This document shows, piece by piece, positions 25,401-33,855 of a stretch of DNA of 64,000 nt. The stretch is from Camarhynchus parvulus. Its lineage: Eukaryota; Chordata; Aves; Passeriformes; Thraupidae. Under the pieces are notes generated by a model. The model was given only the letters and a program-made list of their open reading frames with translations. It was not told where the DNA came from and did no database searches. The translations under genes and the position numbers were made by a program. The stretch's first letter is position 1. Each line of letters begins with the position of its first letter. The stretch lies in NCBI RefSeq assembly GCF_901933205.1, contig NC_044574.1, positions 43,371,609-43,435,608 of the forward strand. The letters run 5' to 3'.

Positions 25401-27163
25401 TTATTTTTAGATTTTTTTGATATTTCAGTATGGGAAATATCTCAGGCCACACTGAACAGAGATGGTGTTTTCTTGCTTCACAAAGATGCTGATGGGGAGC
25501 TCCTCAAGACCCAAATGTCTTGAACTATGAATGATTTTGATATAATTTTGAAAACATATGAGACAAAACGTTTCAATAATGACACTTTGACATTTTCGGA
25601 ATGAAAGTTGTTTCAAAACTACTCTTCAGAGTAAGTGTATTTTAATATAAAAATTTTTAAAATTTTTGACAAGCAGAACTGTGTGGCAGTAAAGTATTTC
25701 TATGTTGAATGTTTCCCTTACCCCAAGGCTACTTCTTTAAATTTCATTTGACTTGAAATTTTGAAATATGCTTCATTTAAATGTGAAAAGATATTTGAGG
25801 TGGTGGGATTTATGGGAAACAAACAAAAAATTCCTGTTTATTTGCAATTGAACCTTATCAGTCGAAGATCTGCTGCTTTTCCCAACCAAATTCTTAGATG
25901 AATAAATAATGTCAGAAGGAGGATTACATACAGATAAATGGATGTTTTCAGCAGCTCTTTTGAGCAGGGAAATGGGAAGACTAAGAAATAAAATGAAACA
26001 AAGCTATAATTATGGCAAAATTTGTACTCATGAGCATCAAGGCTGCACATTTGTGCAAAGGAGGTAAGATATGAGAACCTGGGCTCCCTGATAGAGGCAG
26101 GTCACATCCCCTGGCCTTGCAGGCTAAGTTACAAACATATGTATATACACATTTTCCAAATTTATATACACTTTTCAAAATACGTATATTTGAATCAAAC
26201 CTCTTGCATTTGAAAGCTACTGCTAGAATCCTGATTGTGCCTGAGCACAGAATTGCAATTCCCCCCCACCCCCAACTGCCTGGGGCCAGGGCTCCCATCC
26301 TGTGCATGCAGGAGGGAGCAGGCAGTGCGTGCAGGGGCAGCAGGCAAGGGCTGATGATCTGTGGGGCACAAGGGGGTAGAGACCAATCTCTGATCCAGGG
26401 ACCTTTACTGTTCCAGAAAAATAAGAGCAGCCTGTCCCCTTCACAGCATGGGTCATTGTAGGGGGTGGAGTACAAGCAATCCCCCTATGCTTTATCACCT
26501 GAGAGGTTTGGTTTGTCTTGGGGGCTGCTGGGCACCCTTCTTGTCTTTCTCTCTGAAAAAGGATGACTCCTTCCTATGGAGAAATGTTTTGGGTGGATGG
26601 TAGGTCAGTACAGAAAGAAGTACTGCATTCTCAGGATGTGCCTCAATTTGCAAGAGACTTAAGAAAACATGTAAAATATTAAGATTATGCGTGGCCCTTT
26701 TAGCTTCAGAGGTGGTTTAAAACCCTGCAGTAATCCCTGCTGACTGAATTCAAATCAGACAATATAAGATGTCACATTTTTTAACATTAGCATGAGCCAA
26801 ACATTATTAAGAGAGTGCTAGGGAACAAGCCACTTGGGCAGAAACCAGTGGGACAAAGAGAAAATGCACGTGTTACAAGGTCAGCTGTAAACCAAAAGGT
26901 TTTCCTCAGCTGAGGAAAGAGAGCCAGGAGCAGGAGAAAGGCTGTGCTGGGCACCCATGAACCATCAGACAGGAATCAGAGCAGCCCTTGCTGCCAGCAT
27001 CAGTTCATCCGTTACATGAGTGACAGATTTATTTTCTGGTAACACCTTCTCATGAACTCTAGAGATACTCTTGCATGTTATTTCCTGCTGCGACAACTAA
27101 CCCAAGAGCGTGACACTGGTGTTTTTTTCTTTTCCACGTGTACACAGTGATGGTGAATCATGA
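10376..27163 (+). CDS. TMEM154: TMEM154, complete six-exon coding sequence (189 aa)
   Basis: Joining 10376-10442, 18630-18941, 20642-20669, 21804-21889, 23333-23393 and 27148-27163 gives 570 nt: 189 codons plus TGA, with every junction in phase and GT/AG. The product is a type I membrane protein. Residues 1-22 form a signal peptide, and residues about 23-93 a Ser/Thr- and acid-rich ectodomain with no N-x-S/T sequon. Residues about 94-117 are one very hydrophobic membrane span, followed by the basic stop-transfer HHKRKKSK. Residues 127-189 form an acidic cytoplasmic tail. The tail words ELGSENVK, PIFEEDTPSVMEIEMEEL and DKWMNSMN match mammalian TMEM154 as I remember it. The human protein is about 183 aa. 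Its biochemical function is unknown. Variants in sheep TMEM154 are associated with small ruminant lentivirus susceptibility (known from the literature). Identification is strong. The exact exon 1 start is the least certain part. Confidence 0.93.
15381..15392. promoter_or_regulatory. Palindromic E-box (CACATGTG core) in intron 1
   Basis: GTCACATGTGAC is a perfect 12-bp palindrome holding TCACATGTGA, the form preferred by MiT/TFE bHLH-zip factors (MITF, TFEB, TFE3) in the literature. A single site in an intron can arise by chance, so regulatory use is only a possibility. Confidence 0.25.
17290..17396 (+). mobile_element. MIR-like SINE fragment
   Basis: The string TTCCTCATTTGTAAAATGGAG, followed by a GATAACTGCTCATCTCTCAGGGCC-type stretch and GAAGATTAATGTG, then ACAAAAGCATTTAAAATGCTAAG, follows the MIR core and 3' consensus in order (TTTCCTCATCTGTAAAATGGGG ... 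CTCACAGGGTTGTTGTGAGGATTAAATGAG ... TGTAAAGCGCTTAG). It is an ancient, diverged amniote SINE lying in sense orientation in TMEM154 intron 1. The 5' limit is unclear. Confidence 0.75.
18630..18941 (+). CDS. TMEM154: TMEM154 coding exon 2 (ectodomain and membrane span)
   Basis: This 312-nt exon encodes residues 23-126. It starts after TTTGACAG with phase 1 (GAT formed across the junction) and ends CAA G|GTAAAT, again phase 1. It carries the acid- and Ser/Thr-rich ectodomain, a 24-residue hydrophobic span with core VVPVALLVLLILLITFF, and the basic HHKRKKSK. The lack of N-glycosylation sequons and the many Ser/Thr residues suggest O-glycosylation (inference). The ectodomain sequence resembles mammalian TMEM154 in composition more than in residue order. 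Confidence 0.92.
18942..20641 (+). other. TMEM154: TMEM154 intron 2 (1.7 kb)
   Basis: It begins GTAAAT and ends CTTCTTTTCCAG. Human TMEM154 as I remember it has about 14 extra residues at this point (EPSSQGSQSALQTY) between the basic stop-transfer and ELGSENVK. I found no matching phase-1 mini-exon here by eye. A minus-strand MIR-like fragment lies at 19538-19598. Confidence 0.75.
19538..19598 (-). mobile_element. Possible MIR fragment, antisense
   Basis: GGAGAATAAACTGAGGTGTC, then CCACACAGTTGATAAGTG and AAATGCTGAGATGG, follows the reverse complement of MIR (GATGAGGAAACTGAGGC ... GTCACACAGCTAGTAAGTGGCAGAGCCGGGAT) in the right order. It is diverged and short, so moderate confidence only. Confidence 0.45.
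20642..20669 (+). CDS. TMEM154: TMEM154 coding exon 3 (28-nt microexon)
   Basis: Enters in phase 1 and leaves in phase 2, coding for DELGSENVK and the first two bases of a serine. It is preceded by a strong polypyrimidine tract ending TTCTTTTCCAG and followed by AAAAAG|GTAAAT. ELGSENVK is invariant with mammalian TMEM154 as I recall it, which anchors this very short exon despite its size. Confidence 0.9.
20670..21803 (+). other. TMEM154: TMEM154 intron 3
   Basis: Begins GTAAAT and ends in a long pyrimidine tract with CTCTTCTCTCAAG. It contains T-rich simple runs (near 21,250 and 21,475) and no feature that I recognise as coding. Confidence 0.8.
21804..21889 (+). CDS. TMEM154: TMEM154 coding exon 4 (conserved acidic tail)
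   Basis: Codes for S-PIFEEDTPSVMEIEMEEL-DKWMNSMNKN, the most strongly conserved part of the protein: acidic, Met-rich and with a lone Trp. It enters in phase 2. Two GT donors lie 7 nt apart (GTACAC at 21890 and GTAACC at 21897). The first is chosen because only it keeps the conserved DCECLPTV frame in the next exon. Confidence 0.9.
21890..23332 (+). other. TMEM154: TMEM154 intron 4
   Basis: Begins GTACAC and ends CATACCCTTTTCCAG. No repeat or coding feature is recognised beyond a short GT-rich run near 22,946. If retained, the frame closes after four codons (GTR then TAA). Confidence 0.75.
23333..23393 (+). CDS. TMEM154: TMEM154 coding exon 5
   Basis: Starts after CCCTTTTCCAG in phase 1 and codes for GDCECLPTVREEEKESIANP plus two bases of the next serine. 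It matches the ECLPT-x-EEKES-x-NPS pattern near the human C-terminus. The donor is CCAAG|GTACTT. Confidence 0.9.
23394..27147 (+). other. TMEM154: TMEM154 intron 5 (3.75 kb)
   Basis: Begins GTACTT and ends in a T-rich tract followed by CACGTGTACACAG. It contains a possible MIR fragment near 25,040-25,102. Nothing else is recognised. Confidence 0.8.
25040..25102 (+). mobile_element. Possible MIR fragment, sense
   Basis: ACCTCAAGCTCCCCACCTGT, then AAAACAGAGTTATTTTAGAG and CACTACAGTGAGGCTTAAG, resembles the MIR segment CCTCAGTTTCCCCATCTGTAAAATGGGGATAATA ... CAGGGTTGTGAGGATTAA. It is more diverged than the copy at 17.3 kb. Confidence 0.4.
27148..27163 (+). CDS. TMEM154: TMEM154 last coding exon (C-terminus and stop)
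   Basis: Only 16 coding bases: T, then GAT GGT GAA TCA TGA. After the AG left by exon 5 they give S-D-G-E-S-stop. The human C-terminus is NPSDSES as I remember it, so the bird form NPSDGES identifies this tiny coding part. The acceptor is TACACAG preceded by a strong T-rich tract at about 27,121-27,133. Confidence 0.88.
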
Positions 27164-28721
27164 AGTCCTCAGGACAGCAAAGAACTGGCTAAAGGGATGC
27201 AGCACACAAGCTCATCATCCCCCAGATATTGGAAGAACTGGATTTAAATATAATTCATCTCAAAAGGCCAGAGAAGCAAATGCTTTTGTTGTCTTCTGCT
27301 TCATATGGTCTTCTGAAAGGAAACATCACCAAGGGAAAAGAAGAAAAGAAGGGAAAAAAAAGGAAAAAAGAAAAGCACTCTAGCAAGATTAATGACTCAT
27401 TTAAATTCTTTTTGCAATGACATTCACCCCAAATCAAGAGAAACTCCTTTTTTACCCCTGCTGAAAATTCACAAAGTAGTCCATATTTCTGTCTAGTTCT
27501 GCAGTTGTGTATTGTGCAGCACTTAAAGTCGATTCTGTTCCAGGTTTGGTGGGTTTCTTCAGTTTGGTTTGGTGTTGTGGGTGTTTGTTTCAGTGTCCAA
27601 AATTCCGGACTGCCCTGGTTTGGTGGATGTGAAGCTCATGCCTGTGCAATGTTTATTTCTCAATTTGCTTTTTCTGAACAGTGCCCTGGTTTGCACAGGA
27701 CTGCTGTTGCGGGGGTACCAGGCTAGGACTGACAGACCAGTTCTGAGGACAGACAGCAAATGAAAAGCTTCTCATAGGAATAGCCAGAAGTGACTGCAGC
27801 CCAGCCAGGGCACAGACTTTGTAGAGTGCTTTTTGGTTTTCAGATTAAAGGGCCCTGTAGAAGTGACAAGTATTATTTTGAGACTGCCTTTCAGTTTGTT
27901 TTCTCCACAGACGAGTGCCCTGGGCTAGGTCTCCCCGTGCAACTCTTCTGCCTGCCCAGGGCTGTTCTCTAGCCACCTACTTCAGGAATCTACTTCAGGA
28001 ATATTCAACTTGAAAACATTTTTTTTTTTAATGAGTGAGGTTGAAAAATTGAACAATTCAGTATTCACATTAAATACAGATTTAGATAAGCATGTGCTGT
28101 GCATAACTACTTGGTCAAGGTTTTCAGATACAGGAGGTTTTCTGCTGCTTTTGTTTTTAAATACTGAGCCTGCAATATCTGAAAGACAAGGACTACTAAG
28201 TGTGCCTGGTCACTTTTAGTTACAGTGAAAAAAAATCAGACTCCTGGGATACCTCAAGGTGGGAATATGAATGTCGTAACTGTGTCCATTGATTTTACAT
28301 AGCATGTCTCTTAGGGATGTAGCTTAAATATGTAACACACATAAAAATGGATCCTTGTCTGGGCAAAGTTTCTCTTGCCTTATTGAAAATAGCAGTTTCA
28401 TATCTTACCATATCTTATGTCCTACCTATCCTCATATTCTATTTAAATATATAATGCCTTTCCACTCAATACATGTTTAATATTATCAGGTTTTTTGCCT
28501 GCAAATAATTCACTAATAAGTTACCATGCATAGCTTGATTAAAGAGAGAAAACAAATGCCCCAAGCCTCTGTGATGGCATCTAAGTATCACTAACAGCTG
28601 ACAGAGGATGGTTCAGCTTTGTGAATAATTAAAGACATGTCAAAATACAGAGGAAAAAATGTTTAGAGCTAATCATATTAATTCCTTATTGAATTTAAAT
28701 TAATTAGTAATTTCCTCAAAG

Positions 28722-28727
28722 AATAAA
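28722..28727 (+). terminator. TMEM154: Possible proximal poly(A) signal
   Basis: AATAAA within GAATAAAAATTTTTCCCTG. Downstream sequence is T-rich but not clearly GT-rich. It could give a short 3' UTR of about 1.6 kb. Confidence 0.3.
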
Positions 28728-30010
28728 AATTTTTCCCTGTTTGGATGATTTTTAACTTTGAAATAAGTGTTTTAAGTTCATCTTTCACAACTTTTTTTTT
28801 AAACATTTCCACTATTTCCTGACAGTAAACCCATTATGTAGAATATTGGTTTAAAAGAATGCAGTCACAAGGGGAAGAAAAAGTGAAAGATTGAAATTTA
28901 GAACTTTTTTTAAAATTAAAGTAGATATTTTCCAGTAGCAGTTTTGTTAGCTACTTCTTTCCAACAGAAAAAGATGCTTTGCTTAGGTGTCCTACTGCAA
29001 AGCAGTAACCTGAAGATGCCCAAAACAGAGAGAGTGGGGTTTTTTTAATGGTACAAGATAAAAGGCTGTATTTTAAGACCATTACCAGCTGTGTGGTTGG
29101 AGGGCAGCCAGTGGGACCCAGCAGTTTACAAAAGCAGTGACTCTCACCACACCATGCTCCAGTCCACACAGTCCTGTGTCCAACAGCTGCTGCCTTCTCC
29201 CTGAAGCACAGCTGGACATGAAGAGTAGGAGTCCTTGCCTTGTTTTTTTTTCTTTTGAAAATGAACCAACTCCCAAGGGTGGCGTTGTATCATCGTATGG
29301 CTTAACTCAGTTCTGGTACACTGATGACCCATTAGATATTAGTGCAATGCACCAACTCAGTTTGCTGCGGCATTTGAAAAGAGCCTGTTTTGTGGATGTT
29401 GATGGTTTGGGGTTTATGTTAATTCTACATGGTCCTTCTCCCAGATAAAAGGCTGCACAGCTCCAAATATGTTTCTCAGAGATTAAGTTTCATTTATATA
29501 TTTTATTTTTCAAGTTTACCTTGAGAGAATGTATTTTCTGTAAACAGTGCCATTAAGCACTAATTCTTATTCCAGTGTTCATCATTGATCAATCACTATA
29601 TAAAGCTTTAAAATCAATTTTGTCCAGAACTAATGTCCAGGTTCAAGGTTTATAATTATTCATGTCACTTAGCCTGTCTAAATTCTGGCATGCTAGAAAA
29701 TTTATTTGCCTCTTCAGGAACTTTTCTCGGCCTTTAAAAATACAAAACAATGCTTTGGGCACTTCCTTGGCCAATTCTGACAGAAATTTTCTCTATCTGC
29801 TGATTTTTAAAGTCCAAATTTAATATGTGCTGCATTACTACTGAAAAATGTGTCATTCCATCAGATCTCACCTGTCATTAGGTCTTGTCCTCCTTGTGTG
29901 AAACAAGACTGAGGGTGAAGCAATTTGCATTCCAGTATAGTTATGGGTATTTCTAATAGATTCCCTCAGCACTAGGCAAATACAATTTTTAGTATTTCTC
30001 TTTTTCCTGA

Positions 30011-30067
30011 ACATTTATACATCACTTTTACATTTATACATCACTTTCACATTTATACATCACTTTT
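30011..30067. repeat. 19-bp tandem triplication
   Basis: Three abutting copies of ACATTTATACATCACTTTT. The middle copy differs by one base (final C) and the other two are identical. The near identity suggests a recent local expansion. Confidence 0.95.
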
Positions 30068-31430
30068 ATTCTTCCCTTATCCCTAAACTAAGGAGGGGAT
30101 CACTCATTCATCCGCACTGCTCCTTGCCACCCCACTGGTCTCTCTCGTTGATCACAACTTTCACACTGGGATGTGCATTTGCCACAGCCATTGCCCAACT
30201 CCTGCTCTCTCACTTAAGCCCAGCCTTTTGTGAAGGACGTTCAGGGCTGCAGCTGCACCATGGGCACTGCTTTGGCCCCTCTCCTCCCTCACCCCATTTG
30301 GTATTTCCCTCTTCTGCTCGCCCGTGTGCCCCTTGCTCTCTTGTTTGTTTTATACTTTTCATCAGTTCCTGGTCGTTTCCTTTTGCACAGTTTTGCCTCA
30401 GTACTTTAATTTTGTGGGTGGATTGAATTACGTGGGATTTAGGCCATTTCACACCTACATAATATTCTAGTTCATGAGTATTAACTGTACACCTTCTGTT
30501 GATGCACCTTCATTTTTCCTAAATCATTCAAACAGTCAGGTCCTCTAACCCACAAAATAAAAAGGAGAGCAACCAGACAGCAGATAAGATAGCAGCAAAC
30601 TCTCAAAATTATTTTATCACTGTGCACTACAGAGTATTTAAGCCTCTGTGGTAATATCGTCATTGTTAGCCTGATCTGAATGCATCTCACCATCACCCTG
30701 CAACATCTACCAGTAACTGATAAGTTATCATCCCGCAGCAGAAAATGAGAAAAAGCACAGAAACAGGAAGTGCGTCCCACTATGTACTGTTCTAAAATAT
30801 TTCACAAATATGATGATTCCTAAGGAACTGCTACCTCTTCTTCCATTTTCTTCAATAATTTCAGCAGTTATCCAGTGCTTCAAGACAATTTGACATCTCA
30901 TTTACAGAGTGAGGCCTTTTTGTCCTGCAGTAAAGCTACAGATCCAAAGGAGGATTTGTCTGAGAAATATATAGGCTATAAGAAGGGTAATTAAAAACCA
31001 ACACCTCTCCTAGATATGCTGAAAATCAGTATCTTAACAAAATAGAAATAACTCCCCCATAAAGTTACAAACATAAGGTTGCTTATATTACCAGCAGCTA
31101 ATTAATTCCATAAGAGTCCTGCACATGTAAAGCACATAGCCCTAATATTAACCTCAGCAAAAAGGAACATTCTTTTAGTTTCCAGATAATCATAAGTTAT
31201 AGATTTGTAGATAACTCTTGGTCTGAGATTAAAGAAATAATTTGTTTTTGTAATTCTAAATTCATTGGGGACCCTAAATCAAACTTTTGTTACCTTTCTG
31301 ATGTGAGACTGCTGTATATTCAACTGTTTTATCAAATATCTGTTTAAAATTATTTTGTAATGTAAATATTTGAAAGACACAATATTACTTAATTGTATAT
31401 AAGAGTTAGAGAGTTTAAACAGCTTGTTCT

Positions 31431-31436
31431 AATAAA
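31431..31436 (+). terminator. TMEM154: Probable distal TMEM154 poly(A) signal
   Basis: Canonical AATAAA (TTCTAATAAAGTTTTTAGTG) followed within 10-40 nt by GT/T-rich sequence (GTGTCTACAGG then TTCTGTTTTTTT). This is the standard arrangement of a strong cleavage site. It is the best candidate for the end of TMEM154, with no cDNA support available here. Confidence 0.5.
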
Positions 31437-31553
31437 GTTTTTAGTGTCTACAGGTTCTGTTTTTTTCCATAGTCCTGTTAATCCACTCAAGTCTATGGAT
31501 GCTAATTACTTTTTATTTATGCCACACCTACTCAGGGCTGAGAAGATGTGCAC

Positions 31554-31601
31554 AGCTGTATATGGTACATAGATATCAGCTGTATATGGTACATAGATCT
31601 C
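31554..31601. repeat. 24-bp tandem duplication
   Basis: AGCTGTATATGGTACATAGA plus TATC occurs at 31554-31577 and again, ending TCTC, at 31578-31601, with one base different. A simple local duplication. Confidence 0.95.
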
Positions 31602-32789
31602 TTACTCTTGCCAAATCTCTAAAATTCAGGAAAGCCAAAAAAAAAACAACCACCCAAAAACTGCATTATATTTCATTATATTTTTGTTGGGATATTTCAG
31701 ATTGTTTATATCAATAGATCAATTCTGACTCCAGGGAAAGTAGTGAATTACTCCCATGATTTGTCGTTGGGTGACTGTTGCCATCTTTCTTTAATGATCA
31801 ATCATTTCTGAGGTTATTTCAGTTAAAACACTCAAATGGGAGTCTCCAAGTTGATATACCTGCTAAACTAATTTTCAGTGGATTTAAGGGAAAATGAAGA
31901 AAAAAGATTAAAAAGAGATATGTATTTCCAATTAGAGAATTAGAAAATATTAATAAAGTAAAGCATTACTTTCATCTATTTTTGCAGCAGACAATTTCAT
32001 TAGAGAGGTGTCTAATGGCCTGGGAGTATCCAGAAAGCTTGAGACAGTGTTTATTCTATTTAATGCTCTTAATGTTCAAACACCTCAGTACAAGAGCATC
32101 ATAGCAATGACCAGGCACAAACCAGCCACCTGTTTCTCCCTCTCTCTCTTTCCTAGACAGCACATCAGCAAGACACTTGTCTAAGGTACAGCCTTAGAGA
32201 TCTGCATTTTGGGGCAATGCTTGTCTAGCTCTCAAGGGAGGTGCAAAAGAAGACTTGACTACGAAGTCAAGAAAGTGTTGTGACACCTTAGGGAATAACA
32301 CAGTTACTCTCCTGTCCCCAGGCACTCTCCTTGCCTCTCCTAGAACCATCATGCTGACCCACAGGGGATCAAGGGCTCCTAAAACGTGCACTAAAAGAAG
32401 GCTGGAAGAGGTTGTGGGAGACCTGGCTTGGCAGGGGGTTTGAGGGGAGAGCAAAGGACATGTTCTGCACCAACATCAGCAACAAATGTGGTAATACATC
32501 CCAAGCGCTTACTCTCGGTTTTGGCTTCAAGAATGGTTAAAGTTGTACTTTCTGTGAATATCAGCGACAAGAAAATAGTAGCAGGGTGGTCTGCTGAGAC
32601 TCCCACTCCCTTCCAGTGAGGTTGCTCCAGGTCTGGTTTTGTACTGGATCAGTTCTCTGGCCTCATTTTGAGCAGGCTCTCACAAGTCCAGTGAACTACT
32701 ATAAACAGGTGAATTATGCACCAAAGCAGCGGCTTTCCAGACAGTGGCTGGAATCTCGCCCAGCTCTCAGTAAAAGATCATTTTTGGTT

Positions 32790-33270
32790 TGCTGGGGTCT
32801 CTCCCAGCCGTACCTCGGCTCAGGGCACCCACTTTGCTCTGCCTCGATGCCTCCAGCTCCGGTCCGAAACGCTGCGGTGACTGCCACCCCCAGGAGGCAG
32901 TCCTGCCCTGCAGCCGCAGGAATGCATCTCCTGCACGGAGCCTGACTCCTCTGACGGACAGGAGCCCGGGGCTGGCTGAGATTGCCCTGGCGGCAGTGCC
33001 TGCAGCACAGGGACACGAGAGGGGGTGTTCTGTCCCCGCTGGATCACCCGCTTTGCTCCCCAGGTTTGGCACGGCCCAACACTGTGGGGAGCAGCGCTGC
33101 CCTTCAATCCGGGGCTCGCTGCGCTGTGGGGCTGCGGTAAGGGCACCACCCCGGGGAACGAGGCTGCTCAGTGCCACAGACAGAGGAAAACTGCCCACGA
33201 GGGGGTCACACAGACCCAGATGCACACGGGAACGTGCGGTTTGGACTCCCACAGCACGCGAGAGATGGGT
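32790..33270. other. GC-rich, CpG-bearing patch with exon-like signals
   Basis: This roughly 480-bp patch stands out from AT-rich surroundings by its GC content and many CpG dinucleotides. On the + strand an acceptor (CTTTGCTCCCCAG at 33051-33063) and a donor (GCG|GTAAGG at 33136/33137) bound a 73-nt exon-like unit at 33064-33136. Frames on both strands stay open, as expected for GC-rich DNA, and none looks like a known protein. It could be a small CpG island with a noncoding exon, or a GC-rich old repeat. Confidence 0.35.
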
Positions 33271-33805
33271 AATCTTCGGCCTGACCTTTTCAGCCTGACT
33301 AGTCAGGCAGACCAGCCCAAACTATACAAGAATATTCTTGTGAAAGCATTGAAAATTATACATACAGTTTGTATTTTTACCATTTCCCTCAAGCAGGACT
33401 TCTTCCCAGTACAGACTGCAATGCTGGGCCTAATCCTTTAACTGCAGCATTAGCTTTCTGAATATATTAACTTAAATAATTCCTAATAAGATTTTGTAGC
33501 AAAACAGGGGCAGTTTAAGAAAGAACAAAAAGATGCAAACATTTTGCTGCCTGGAATAAATACAAGCATTTTCTTTGGGAAAAAGAAATACTTCTTATCC
33601 ATCAGGCTGTGTGGTGTTCGTATAGGAAGTTAAAGCAGAACAATCACAGAGCAACTTCCATGAGCAGGTTGATTTCAAAAGTCTTGTTTCAGTCACTACA
33701 CAGACCTATCAAAAATCTGCCTTTATTCAGAGGGAAAATAGGAGTCATGGAATATTGAAGTGGAAATCCTTCTGAAGGTGGCTCATCCAGAGTTTGGGTG
33801 ACAAC

Positions 33806-33855
33806 GCTACAGGGGTACAATAGCACTGTACAATTGCTACAGGGGTACAATAGCA
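33806..33855. repeat. 30-bp tandem repeat, about 1.7 copies
   Basis: GCTACAGGGGTACAATAGCA is repeated exactly at 33806 and 33836 with a 30-bp period. A decayed third copy (GGTATAGGTGCAAT) may follow. Confidence 0.9.

Larger units (their letters stand above)
27164..31450 (+). other. TMEM154: Probable TMEM154 3' UTR
   Basis: The DNA after the stop codon has no further splice-linked frame and is AT-rich, as long 3' UTRs are. The first AATAAA lies at 28722, inside an A/T-rich stretch with a weak downstream context. The better poly(A) site is at 31431. It contains a 19-bp triplicated repeat at 30011-30067. The 4.3-kb length is inferred, and shorter ends are possible. Confidence 0.5.
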
